Of a DNA stretch of 64,000 nucleotides, positions 52,355 to 60,611 are shown piece by piece. The translations under genes and the position numbers were made by a program. The DNA lies in NCBI RefSeq assembly GCF_009789195.1, contig NZ_WSTC01000008.1, forward strand, positions 62,001 through 126,000, written 5' to 3'. Positions within the stretch are counted from its first letter, which is position 1. Each line of letters begins with the position of its first letter. This stretch comes from Paenibacillus sp. MMS18-CY102 (GTDB taxonomy: Bacteria > Bacillota > Bacilli > Paenibacillales > Paenibacillaceae). The notes under the pieces were generated by a model. It did no database searches and was not told the origin of the DNA. It saw only the letters and a list, made by a program, of their open reading frames with translations.

Positions 52355-53599
52355 ATGGACAAGATTGAATGTGATGTTCTAATCGTTGGGGGAGGCATTG
52401 CCGGAGCGACGTTAGCGCTAATGCTGGGCAGGCAAGGATATGCCGTTACAATTATTGAACGGCAGCGGGCGTTTCCTCGCATCTATAAAGGGGAGTTTCT
52501 GCAGCCGGTGTCCATCGAGATTTTGCACCAGATTGGCGTACTGCCGCAGGTGGAACAGCATTGTATGCAAGTGACGAAGATGAGCTACGGGATTGGAACG
52601 GATAAATGCATTACAGCCAACTACACTGAGCTCGACATTCCTTATCGATATGGGCTAAATGGCGACCATTACCTTATTCACGAGGAAGTGCTGCGAGCTG
52701 CAACAGAGTTGCCGAATGTGACATTCGTAACAGGTGTGAATGGCACGAAGCTCATCCGAGAGGGAGAACGCGTCGTTGGGCTAGAAGGGACACTTAATAA
52801 AGAACCGGCCATATTCCGCAGTAAAATACTTGTCGGAGCAGACGGCATCCGTTCCATCGTGCGAGAGCAGCTAGGCGTTCCATTCGAGCTTTATCCGTAT
52901 GAGGACAAAAAGGCGAAAATTTGCGCGTTCACACTCACGCTGCCCTCCGCTCCGCCAGGAGAGGTCGAATTTCTGTTCGGCGATGGGATGGGCTGCGGCA
53001 TTTTCCCGCTGCCTCAGCAGCGCGTTCGCATGTATCTGGCGTTGACGAAGGAGAAGTGGCGAGCCAATCAAGAGCGAGGGGCCGAAGGCATTCGAGCAAT
53101 GGCCGCCGCATTTTATCCAAGATTCGAGGAACAGATTGGGCAGATTACAGACATGAAACAGGTCCAAATTATACCATCGTTTCACTTGCATACGAAGAAG
53201 TGGGCGACAGATGGGGCGGTGCTGCTCGGGGATGCATGCCATGCGGTAAGTCCTGCGCTAGGGCAAGGGATGAATCTAGCGATTCAAGGTGCAGAAGCAT
53301 TAAGCCGCACACTCGTCCAGGCGCTGCAAGCAGGATCCGCGGACGAGCAAACATTACGCAGCTATGAGTTTGAACGGCGAAAATTCGTCAAATTAATTCA
53401 GCAAACGAGCAATATTCATACCTTTGCATGGCTAGTCCGGAGCAGCGCGATCCAGCATGTGCGCAATCGATTATTTCGTCGAATTGGGCGGTGTCCGTCG
53501 ATTCAGCAGACACAATTAAACATCGTGTCCGGTTATCGCCATCAACATCCGCCAATTGGCCAGCTTTTGCGATTAATTGGGCTATCGCCCGCCAAATAA
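52355..53599 (+). CDS. FAD-dependent monooxygenase/oxidoreductase
   Basis: A 414-residue flavoprotein of the PHBH/UbiH-like group. The dinucleotide fold is VLIVGGGIAGATLALMLGRQG, the DG motif is VGADGIRSIVREQLG, and the GD motif is GAVLLGDACHAVSPALGQGMNLAIQGA. Relatives hydroxylate aromatic or polyene substrates, or reduce prenyl chains. In a ketosynthase cluster it probably tailors the product. It starts 10 nt after the exporter gene with AGAGGAC. Confidence 0.88.
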   Translation: MDKIECDVLIVGGGIAGATLALMLGRQGYAVTIIERQRAFPRIYKGEFLQPVSIEILHQIGVLPQVEQHCMQVTKMSYGIGTDKCITANYTELDIPYRYGLNGDHYLIHEEVLRAATELPNVTFVTGVNGTKLIREGERVVGLEGTLNKEPAIFRSKILVGADGIRSIVREQLGVPFELYPYEDKKAKICAFTLTLPSAPPGEVEFLFGDGMGCGIFPLPQQRVRMYLALTKEKWRANQERGAEGIRAMAAAFYPRFEEQIGQITDMKQVQIIPSFHLHTKKWATDGAVLLGDACHAVSPALGQGMNLAIQGAEALSRTLVQALQAGSADEQTLRSYEFERRKFVKLIQQTSNIHTFAWLVRSSAIQHVRNRLFRRIGRCPSIQQTQLNIVSGYRHQHPPIGQLLRLIGLSPAK

Positions 53600-53612
53600 T
53601 GCCGAGATTCGA

Positions 53613-53668
53613 CCACCCGATTAATATTTTACGATATTAATTATATGCAGCATTAAACATTCGGGTGG
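53613..53668. terminator. Nested hairpins between convergent genes
   Basis: CCACCCGA/TCGGGTGG (8 bp) encloses ATTAATAT/ATATTAAT (8 bp). There is no strong T run on either strand, so it may be a structural barrier or weak bidirectional terminator. Confidence 0.45.
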
Positions 53669-54277
53669 TTAATGATCGGTCGTTTGAATGCCTCTGAACA
53701 CGATATCCAGCTGCCCCCGGAACGCCTCGCGTAACGGTGGGCTGAAATTTCCCCGTATCCAATCTACTGTGGTGTGGAAGAATACTCCTCCTAGCAGTGC
53801 TGCAGCCTGTTGGGCATCCACGTCTCCACGCAGCTCCCCTGACGCAATCCCTTGCTCGATCACAGCGCGAATAACAGCAGACGCTTCATTGTAATTTCGA
53901 CGCTCTCCGCCTGTATAACGAAGCATGAAGTCCTGCACAACTAACAAGCCATAAGGTTTATCTTCTTCATTCACATCAGCTAATGCATCGAAGATCGCAT
54001 ACAGCTTGTTTACTACGCCGTCGATGCCTTGTACGCTCTGTTCAACCGCTGTCTTAATGAGCTGGACCCGAATTTCGCCGAAGTGGCTTAGTAGCGCATT
54101 TTTGCTTGCAAAGTGATTAAATAGCGTGCCTTTGGCGACATCTGCTTTCTCGGCTATTTGTTCCATCGTAGTCTGGTCAAACCCGTGCTCGGTAAAGAGG
54201 GAAAGAGCCGCATCGGCGATTTTTTGTTTCGTTTCTTGTTTGCGTTTCTCATAGCGGGACATTGAAGTCAAGGTCAT
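53669..54277 (-). CDS. TetR-family transcriptional regulator
   Basis: A 202-residue repressor. The N-terminal helix-turn-helix is typical: KQKIADAALSLFTEHGFDQTTMEQIAEKADVAKGTLFNHFASKNALL. The C-terminal ligand domain is all helical. It is divergent from the MMPL exporter gene and most likely represses it. The frame can start at 54277 (with AGGTATGACC upstream on the minus strand) or at the internal MSRYEKRK. Confidence 0.9.
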   Translation of the reverse strand: MTLTSMSRYEKRKQETKQKIADAALSLFTEHGFDQTTMEQIAEKADVAKGTLFNHFASKNALLSHFGEIRVQLIKTAVEQSVQGIDGVVNKLYAIFDALADVNEEDKPYGLLVVQDFMLRYTGGERRNYNEASAVIRAVIEQGIASGELRGDVDAQQAAALLGGVFFHTTVDWIRGNFSPPLREAFRGQLDIVFRGIQTTDH

Positions 54278-54310
54278 ACCTCCACAATTACATATTGCGA
54301 AATCGAACGG

Positions 54311-54360
54311 TTGAACGTAAAATGTACCTTAGTTCAATATCATACCATAGTCCATTATAG
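54311..54360 (+). promoter_or_regulatory. TetR/MMPL intergenic promoter and operator candidate
   Basis: TTGAAC (54311-54316) and GTTCAA (54332-54337) form a 6-bp inverted repeat with 15-nt spacer. TTCAAT (54333-54338), 16 bp, TTATAG (54355-54360) is a possible exporter promoter overlapping it, so a bound TetR dimer would block RNA polymerase. Confidence 0.4.
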
Positions 54361-54377
54361 GTGTAAGGAGGCTATTC

Positions 54378-56663
54378 ATGTTATCCAAGCTGGGGAAGGT
54401 GTCAACCGCCTATCCCAAAACGACGGTGTTTATTTGGTTAATCATCCTGATGGTGTCGATTCCGTTCAGTTCCAAGCTTCATGATAACCTGTCCGGTGGA
54501 GACTTGACAATTGCAGCAAGCGAATCAGCGCAAGCGAATCAGTATATCGCGCAAGCATTCGATGGTTTTGCAGTATCCAGGCTCATTATCGTTGTTGAAC
54601 ATAACAGCTTATTGCCTAGTGAAGCCCCATTTCAGGAGCAAGTTAAGAAAGTAGAAGACAAGCTAAAACAAAATCCATCCGTCAGCAACATCATAGACCC
54701 CTACGATACAGGCAGGAACCAGATCGACGCTGCATCCCGCCGCGTTTTCCTCTATGCCAATCTAGATATGACGGAGCAGCAATCAAGGAAGTTCGTCAAA
54801 CTGCTCAAGCAAGAGCTGCCAGAATCGGCTGCTGATGGTTTCAAGGTGCTGTTAACAGGGTCGCCCGCGTTGAATGCCGAGGGAAGCCAGATTGCGAAGG
54901 ATAATGTTAAAATGGTCGAAAAAATTGGCCTGCCATTCGTTTTTCTGCTGCTGTTGATCGTATTTCGTTCCTTTACCGCAGCGTTGCTCCCACTGCTTAC
55001 AGGCATGTGCGCCATCATCATCTCGATGGCAGGCGCTTATTTCTTCTCCACACAGATGGCACTAAGCCAACTGCTGACGAACATTATAACGATGCTTGGG
55101 CTCGGCATTGCGATCGACTATGCATTGTTTATGACACAACGTTTTCGCGAGGAGCTGGCAGCTGGGCTACAAGTTCGTGAAGCGGCTCAAGCATCTGTCA
55201 GCACGGCGGGGCGATCCGTATTTTTTGCAGGCGCGACGGTCGCCATTAGCATGGTGTCGATTGTTTTCTCGAACACGAGCTATGCCCGGTCCATTGCACT
55301 GGGCGGTACGATTGTCGTTGTAGCTTCTGTGGCCATCTCGATCACTTTGCTGCCCGCAGTTTTGACGTTAATCGGGACTAAGATCGACTCGCTGAAGCTG
55401 CCTATTCTGAACAAACGCAGAGCAGCCATTAAGAGGGAACCGACTGCTTGGCAACGTGGCATACGATCTGTCATGAAACGCCCGATCCTCTTTTTGCTAC
55501 TTGCGCTTGTGCCGATTGGCGTCTTCATTCCACCGTTAACGAATATCGAGCTGCATCTGCCCGCTGGATCGTTCGATGAGCTGCCAGCGGATAGTGAAGC
55601 ACGCCAGGGGATGGAGGCAGTTACAGCGCACGCAGGCGCTGGTGCCACTTTTCCTGTAAAGCTGCTGCTGAAAACGCAAAATAACGTATTCGGGCAACCG
55701 TCTATCGATCAGCTAAAGCAAACGGTACAGCAACTATCGAAATTGCCCAACGTGCAGTCTGTGCAATCGATTGTTACACTAATTACGCCACAGCGTTCAG
55801 CTGAACAATGGCAGAAGCTCACAGCAACTCCAACAGAGCCCCTGCCAGAGCAAGCCAAGCAAGCACTTCAGCCATTCGTCAGCCGAGATGGCAAATCGAC
55901 AATCCTTTATGTCATTCCGAAGACGGAAGCAGGGTCGAGCGAAGCGCGTACATTGGTTGATGCCATCCGGCATACGGTCGTACCTGCGATAACAGCCGGC
56001 ATAAGTGCGAGCGTGTTTGGTGAAACGGCTGCCGGCCTCGATTATGACGCTGAGGTTTTAAGCCATTTTCCGCTTATTATCGGATTTGTATTGTTGTTAA
56101 CTTTCGTCTTGCTGTATGCGGCATTCCGCTCGGTTATCATTCCGCTCAAAGCGATTATCATGAATTTGCTCGTTACCGCATCAACGCTCGGATTCGTCGT
56201 TCTGATGTACCAATATGGCTACATGCCGGGAGCGGAGCCATTCCCGCTTAACATTAATACGCCGCTGACGCTGTTTGTTCTATTGTTTGGCCTTAGCATG
56301 GATTATGAAGTGATCTTGATCTCTCGCATGCGTGAGCAGTACCGATTAACAGGGCAGCATCAAGAGAGCGTGACGCATGGGATCGTGTCGACCGTTGGCA
56401 TCATCAATGGCGCAGCATCTATTATGGTTGTTGTTTTTGGCGTGTTTCTGTTCGCTGACTTTCAGCTCATCGAAGAACTCGGTGTTGGGCTTGCCTTTGC
56501 CATTCTAATCGATGCGTTCCTCGTACGGACTATTCTTGTGCCAGTCTTTATGCAGCTGCTGGGCAAAGCGAACTGGTGGAGTTTCCGCGATTGGTTTGCC
56601 ATACTGATGCCAGGCCTAGCGAAAAAGAGAGAGGCGAGGGAACAGGTGGAGAGGCGGGGCTAG
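54378..56663 (+). CDS. MMPL/RND-family exporter
   Basis: A 761-residue membrane protein with two repeated halves, each one helix, a large outer domain and a five-helix block. GLGIAIDYALFMTQRFREEL in the first half and LFGLSMDYEVILISRMREQY in the second are the MMPL proton-relay Asp-Tyr motifs. Family members (MmpL, YdgH) export lipids, siderophores and polyketide products. The ATG has AAGGAGG 9 nt upstream. It is the last gene of the cluster and is probably controlled by the divergent TetR. Confidence 0.9.
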   Translation: MLSKLGKVSTAYPKTTVFIWLIILMVSIPFSSKLHDNLSGGDLTIAASESAQANQYIAQAFDGFAVSRLIIVVEHNSLLPSEAPFQEQVKKVEDKLKQNPSVSNIIDPYDTGRNQIDAASRRVFLYANLDMTEQQSRKFVKLLKQELPESAADGFKVLLTGSPALNAEGSQIAKDNVKMVEKIGLPFVFLLLLIVFRSFTAALLPLLTGMCAIIISMAGAYFFSTQMALSQLLTNIITMLGLGIAIDYALFMTQRFREELAAGLQVREAAQASVSTAGRSVFFAGATVAISMVSIVFSNTSYARSIALGGTIVVVASVAISITLLPAVLTLIGTKIDSLKLPILNKRRAAIKREPTAWQRGIRSVMKRPILFLLLALVPIGVFIPPLTNIELHLPAGSFDELPADSEARQGMEAVTAHAGAGATFPVKLLLKTQNNVFGQPSIDQLKQTVQQLSKLPNVQSVQSIVTLITPQRSAEQWQKLTATPTEPLPEQAKQALQPFVSRDGKSTILYVIPKTEAGSSEARTLVDAIRHTVVPAITAGISASVFGETAAGLDYDAEVLSHFPLIIGFVLLLTFVLLYAAFRSVIIPLKAIIMNLLVTASTLGFVVLMYQYGYMPGAEPFPLNINTPLTLFVLLFGLSMDYEVILISRMREQYRLTGQHQESVTHGIVSTVGIINGAASIMVVVFGVFLFADFQLIEELGVGLAFAILIDAFLVRTILVPVFMQLLGKANWWSFRDWFAILMPGLAKKREAREQVERRG

Positions 56664-56713
56664 CCGCCCGTTTTAACTGTAACGAGCCGTGCTTATTGTG
56701 CGGCTTGTTTTTT
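56653..56713 (+). terminator. Tandem terminator after MMPL gene
   Basis: A small hairpin GGCGG/CCGCC overlaps the stop, then AGCCGTGC-TTATT-GTGCGGCT followed by TGTTTTTT (the second carries G-T pairs). Confidence 0.7.
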
Positions 56714-56732
56714 ATTGGGGCCATTTGCTCCG

Positions 56733-57416
56733 CTATTGCTGCTCACGGCTTGGCTTCGCCTTCAACATCCACGCCAATATGCCCATTGCGATGATGCCGC
56801 CGATCAGGCCAAGGCTCATATCCTTCTGCGTATCGAGCACGTCGCCTTGCAGGCCGATAAATCGTGCTTCGCCGCCTTTGCCGCCTGCCAATGCGGCTAA
56901 CATTTCCATTATTTCGAACAGCCCGCTGAAACTAAGAACGACGACGGCCGGCATAATATAAGTCCAGATGCCACGAATGTGCAGCTTGCTCATCAGCCAT
57001 TCCCGGAAAGGAAGCGCCCAGCACAAGCCGAACGCGAGGTGGACAACGCGGTCGTAGTAGCTTCTGTGGGTATGGAACTTTGTTTTTAACCAATGGTCGA
57101 ATGGCGTTTCTTCATAGGTGAAATGGGCAGCATAGGTATGCAAGCATAGAAAGATGAGAATGAGTAAATAGGAACGGTTCGATAACCGGGCGGAACGATA
57201 AGTGAAAGCAAGAAAAGTGATTGCAACGACAATAAGAACGTTTTCGGCAAGCCATTGCAACCGATTGGTTGGGGAGATCGCCATAACGGCCCAATCGATG
57301 ATGTACAAGCCAATTAGAAGTTGAAGCCAATGATTGTGTTTAAAAGGGCGATGTCCGATCAATTTACATTCCTCCAGGGGCATGGCATCTGCTATTGAAT
57401 AGGGTGCGCGGTACAT
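56733..57416 (-). CDS. DUF2238 membrane protein (YjdF-like)
   Basis: A 227-residue protein with about six membrane helices. The DUF2238 signature is visible: FTYEETPFDHWLKTKFHTHRSYYDRVVHLAFGLCWALP (written here in parts: THRSYYDRVVHLAFG), then FSGLFEIMEMLAALAGG and GLQGDVLDTQKDMSLGLIGG. The conserved His, Asp and Glu residues face the membrane and may bind metal, but the function is not established. It is a monocistronic gene next to the copper locus. Confidence 0.87.
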   Translation of the reverse strand: MYRAPYSIADAMPLEECKLIGHRPFKHNHWLQLLIGLYIIDWAVMAISPTNRLQWLAENVLIVVAITFLAFTYRSARLSNRSYLLILIFLCLHTYAAHFTYEETPFDHWLKTKFHTHRSYYDRVVHLAFGLCWALPFREWLMSKLHIRGIWTYIMPAVVVLSFSGLFEIMEMLAALAGGKGGEARFIGLQGDVLDTQKDMSLGLIGGIIAMGILAWMLKAKPSREQQ

Positions 57417-57443
57417 TGTAGAAATATGTGTAAAAAAACCGCT

Positions 57444-57472
57444 TGATATACCCCGTGGGGGTATGTTATACT
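57444..57472 (+). promoter_or_regulatory. CsoR-controlled promoter (csoR-copZ)
   Basis: TTGATA (57444-57449), 17-bp spacer, TATACT (57467-57472). The spacer holds TACCCC-GTG-GGGGTA (57449-57463), the classic CsoR operator, so apo-CsoR would block the promoter and Cu(I) would release it. Confidence 0.92.
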
Positions 57473-57494
57473 TAGTTCAAGAGGAGGAATGCTC

Positions 57495-57854
57495 ATGGAT
57501 CGGTCCCATAAGGCGGATCAAACGCAGCAAGAGAAAATGGCTTGCCATGATGATTGTGCAACTAACGGCGGCGGTGAACGAAAGAGCCACCATTCGGATA
57601 AAACGAAGGCGAACCTCATTGCCCGGCTGAATCGAGTGGAAGGGCAAATCCGTGGGATCAAAGGATTAATTGATAAAGATACGTATTGCGACGATGTGTT
57701 GAATCAGATCGCTGCAGCCCAATCCGCTCTGAATAGTGTGGGAAAGCTGCTGCTAGAAAATCATTTGAAAAGCTGCGTGACCGAAAGGCTGCAAGAAGGC
57801 GATGAGCAAGTGATTGCTGAGTTGATGATTACGATGAATAAACTAATTCGATAA
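57495..57854 (+). CDS. csoR: Copper-sensing repressor CsoR
   Basis: A 119-residue all-helical CsoR/RcnR protein. The Cu(I) ligands appear as Cys in DTYCDDVLNQIAAAQ and His-x(3)-Cys in NHLKSCV; the N-terminal half has NLIARLNRVEGQIRGIKGLID. A His/Cys-rich N-terminal extension (MACHDDC, KSHHSDK) is longer than in B. subtilis CsoR. ATG 57495 fits AGGAGG (57482-57487) better than ATG 57489. First gene of csoR-copZ-copA. Confidence 0.92.
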   Translation: MDRSHKADQTQQEKMACHDDCATNGGGERKSHHSDKTKANLIARLNRVEGQIRGIKGLIDKDTYCDDVLNQIAAAQSALNSVGKLLLENHLKSCVTERLQEGDEQVIAELMITMNKLIR

Positions 57855-57869
57855 GAGGAGCGTGTGAGT

Positions 57870-58070
57870 ATGCAAACTGTCACATTGAAAGTAGAAGGCA
57901 TGTCATGTGGGCATTGTGTCAATGCAGTTGAAGGTGCGCTACGTGAAGCTGGTGCCGAAGGCAAAGTGAATCTCAGTGCAGGTGAAGTTACAGTCGAGTT
58001 CGATGAAACGAAGCTGGAGCTTCAAGCAATCAAAGCGGCAATCGAAGACCAAGGGTACGATGTTGTGTAA
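57870..58070 (+). CDS. copZ: Copper chaperone CopZ
   Basis: A 66-residue heavy-metal-associated domain protein that carries Cu(I) to CopA. The metal site is GMSCGHCVNAVEGALRE, followed by VNLSAGEVTVEFDETKL and the AAIEDQGYDV ending. ATG 57870 has GAGGAG 9 nt upstream. It lies 15 nt after csoR. Confidence 0.94.
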   Translation: MQTVTLKVEGMSCGHCVNAVEGALREAGAEGKVNLSAGEVTVEFDETKLELQAIKAAIEDQGYDVV

Positions 58071-58103
58071 TATTGTGGATGGCCGCCTGGCCGGCGGCTT
58101 CCT

Positions 58104-58147
58104 TGAAAGGCTTATTTTTTTAAAGAAATATATACCCCACAGGGGTA
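58104..58147 (+). promoter_or_regulatory. Second CsoR box upstream of copA
   Basis: TACCCC-ACA-GGGGTA (58133-58147) is a second CsoR operator, 22 nt before the copA ATG. TTGAAA (from 58104) upstream could be a -35 box with an AT-rich -10 before the operator, so copA may have its own copper-controlled promoter. Confidence 0.82.
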
Positions 58148-58169
58148 TGAGTTGAAGGGGACTGTTGCG

Positions 58170-60422
58170 ATGAATAACCAAACGGAATTCGAACAAACGA
58201 CACTTCAAATAACTGGCATGACATGCGCGGCTTGCGCAGCACGAATTGAGAAGGGGCTTAATCGGCTTCCCGGCGTTAATCAAGCAACAGTCAACTTCAC
58301 AATGGAAACAGCGATGGTCGATTTTGATCATGCGCATGTGTCGGTTGCTGATTTGACGCAGAAGGTTGAGCAGCTTGGGTATCATGCCAACGAGAAGCGG
58401 TCGGAAGAGGCAGTAGCGATCGATAAACAACGTGAAATCAAACAGAAAAAACAGCAGCTGCTCTTATCTGCACTGTTATCTTTGCCGCTGCTCTGGTCGA
58501 TGGTCAGCCATTTCTCATTTACGTCTTGGATCTATATTCCTGAATTTCTAATGAACCCTTGGGTGCAGCTAGCTTTGGCGACACCAGTACAGTTCGTCAT
58601 CGGAAGATCATTCTATATCGGCGCCTATAAGGCACTGCGTAATCGAAGTGCGAATATGGATGTGCTTGTCGTGCTCGGAACGTCAGCTGCTTACCTATAC
58701 AGCTTGTACAAAACGATTGACTGGTCTACGGCAGTTGAGGCCCACGGCCATGCGAAACATGCACCGGATTTGTACTACGAGACCAGCGCCATTCTTATTA
58801 CCCTTATTTTGTTAGGCAAATGGTTCGAAGTGCTCGCCAAAGGGCGCTCTTCGGAAGCGATTAAGAAGCTGCTCGGCTTGCAAGCAAAGACAGCGAATGT
58901 TATTCGCGATGGCGAATTGCTCACGCTTCCGATCGAAGCTGTAATCGTGGGCGATCATGTAATCGTGAAGCCTGGCGACAAAATTCCAGTGGATGGCCAG
59001 GTGATCGAAGGGTATTCGACCATTGACGAATCAATGCTGACAGGCGAGAGCATTCCAGTAGACAAACAAGCCGGTGATACGGTTATTGGCGGAACGGTCA
59101 ACCGGAACGGCAGCTTAACCATTCAAGCGACGAAAGTTGGAGCGGAGACGGCATTAGCGCAAATTATTAAAGTTGTCGAGGATGCGCAAGGCTCCAAAGC
59201 GCCGATCCAACGTGTCGCGGATGTGATTTCGGGCATATTTGTACCGATTGTCGTTGGCATCGCCTTGGTTACGTTCATCGTCTGGTTCTTATGGGTAACG
59301 CCAGGCGAATTCGCGCATGCGCTAGAGAAAGCGATAGCGGTACTTGTTATTGCATGCCCATGCGCGCTTGGGCTCGCGACGCCAACATCGATTATGGCAG
59401 GCTCAGGACGTGCAGCTGAGTATGGCATTTTGTTCAAGGGCGGGGAACAACTCGAAACGCTGCACAAAATCAATACGGTCGTACTCGACAAAACAGGCAC
59501 GGTAACCAAAGGCAAACCAGAGCTAACGGACATTCTGCTCGCAGAAGGGCTTGCCGCACAAGGGCTCAATGAAACACGCGTGCTACAATTGATCGCATCG
59601 GCAGAAAATCACTCGGAGCATCCGCTTGCTAGTGCTATCGTAACGGGTCTCGTAGCCAAAGGCGTCACCTTGCTCGCAGTTGAACAATTTCAGGCGATAC
59701 CTGGCTTTGGCATTCAAGCGAAAGTCGATGGCAGCGAGATTTTGATCGGGACGCGCAGGCTGCTGCAGCGTGAAGGCATCGCGATCAGTTCTAGCGTATC
59801 GGCAGCGATGGAGGCGCTAGAAAATGATGGAAAGACGGCGATGCTGGCCGTTATTGATTCGCATTATGCCGGGTTGGTTGCCGTCGCAGATACGATCAAA
59901 GAATCGTCCAGAGAAGCGGTTGCTGGCCTGCTGCAAGCAGGGATTGAAGTCATTATGCTAACTGGCGATAATGAACGGACGGCGCAAGCAATTGCTAAGC
60001 AAGCAGGCATCACGCGTGTCATTGCAGAAGTGCTGCCAGATGGCAAAGCGGCGGAAATTAAGAAGCTGCAAGCTGAAGGCAAACTCGTCGCCATGGTCGG
60101 CGATGGCATCAACGATGCACCGGCTATCGCAACGGCGGATGTCGGAATCGCAATCGGGACTGGAGCCGACATTGCGATGGAAGCAGCCGATGTGACGCTC
60201 ATGCGCGGTGAGTTAACGAGCATAACAGAAGCAATCGCCATGAGCCGCCGCACGATGGCTAATATTAAGCAGAATCTCGTGTGGGCGCTCGGTTACAACA
60301 CGTTAGGCATCCCAGTTGCAGCAATTGGCTTATTAGCGCCTTGGGTGGCTGGCGCGGCGATGGCGCTTAGCTCAGTATCCGTCGTCTTAAATGCATTACG
60401 GCTGCAGCGGGCTAAGCTTTAA
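58170..60422 (+). CDS. copA: Copper-exporting P1B-type ATPase CopA
   Basis: A 750-residue Cu(I)-exporting P-type ATPase. It has one N-terminal metal-binding domain ([15 protein letters not shown], Cys19/Cys22), the transmembrane CPC at 396-398 in [12 protein letters not shown], the phosphorylation Asp440 in DKTGTVTKG, the HP locus (SEHPLASAI), and [21 protein letters not shown]. subtilis CopA has two N-terminal domains; this one has a single domain. ATG 58170 follows AAGGGGA; the second CsoR box lies just upstream. Confidence 0.95.
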   Translation: MNNQTEFEQTTLQITGMTCAACAARIEKGLNRLPGVNQATVNFTMETAMVDFDHAHVSVADLTQKVEQLGYHANEKRSEEAVAIDKQREIKQKKQQLLLSALLSLPLLWSMVSHFSFTSWIYIPEFLMNPWVQLALATPVQFVIGRSFYIGAYKALRNRSANMDVLVVLGTSAAYLYSLYKTIDWSTAVEAHGHAKHAPDLYYETSAILITLILLGKWFEVLAKGRSSEAIKKLLGLQAKTANVIRDGELLTLPIEAVIVGDHVIVKPGDKIPVDGQVIEGYSTIDESMLTGESIPVDKQAGDTVIGGTVNRNGSLTIQATKVGAETALAQIIKVVEDAQGSKAPIQRVADVISGIFVPIVVGIALVTFIVWFLWVTPGEFAHALEKAIAVLVIACPCALGLATPTSIMAGSGRAAEYGILFKGGEQLETLHKINTVVLDKTGTVTKGKPELTDILLAEGLAAQGLNETRVLQLIASAENHSEHPLASAIVTGLVAKGVTLLAVEQFQAIPGFGIQAKVDGSEILIGTRRLLQREGIAISSSVSAAMEALENDGKTAMLAVIDSHYAGLVAVADTIKESSREAVAGLLQAGIEVIMLTGDNERTAQAIAKQAGITRVIAEVLPDGKAAEIKKLQAEGKLVAMVGDGINDAPAIATADVGIAIGTGADIAMEAADVTLMRGELTSITEAIAMSRRTMANIKQNLVWALGYNTLGIPVAAIGLLAPWVAGAAMALSSVSVVLNALRLQRAKL

Positions 60423-60439
60423 TAGATCGGCAGCAGCAG

Positions 60440-60472
60440 GGCTGGCAATCGTCGCGGATTGCCAGCCTTTTT
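60440..60472 (+). terminator. Terminator of copper locus
   Basis: Perfect 11-bp GGCTGGCAATC/GATTGCCAGCC, loop GTCGCG, five T. Confidence 0.93.
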
Positions 60473-60481
60473 GTGTTCTGC

Positions 60482-60510
60482 TTGACATTGTAAAGCCTTA
60501 TCGATATACA
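60482..60510 (+). promoter_or_regulatory. Promoter of two-component system leader
   Basis: TTGACA (60482-60487), 17-bp spacer, TATACA (60505-60510); start near 60517. Confidence 0.7.
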
Positions 60511-60516
60511 ATTACT

Positions 60517-60600
60517 TGCAAGGAAACAAACTTGAACGATAGCTTCATCCATTAGCTAAGGTGACCATAAAGTCGCGAAAACGCGGCTTTTATTTTTTAT
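60517..60600 (+). ncRNA. Terminated leader RNA before sensor kinase gene
   Basis: About 80 nt from the predicted start to a terminator-like hairpin AAGTCGCG-AAAA-CGCGGCTT then TTATTTTTT (60571-60600), with an earlier TAGCT...AGCTA hairpin. The layout suggests attenuation of the kinase operon or a small RNA; no known riboswitch is recognised. Confidence 0.4.
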
Positions 60601-60611
60601 AAGAAAGGGTC

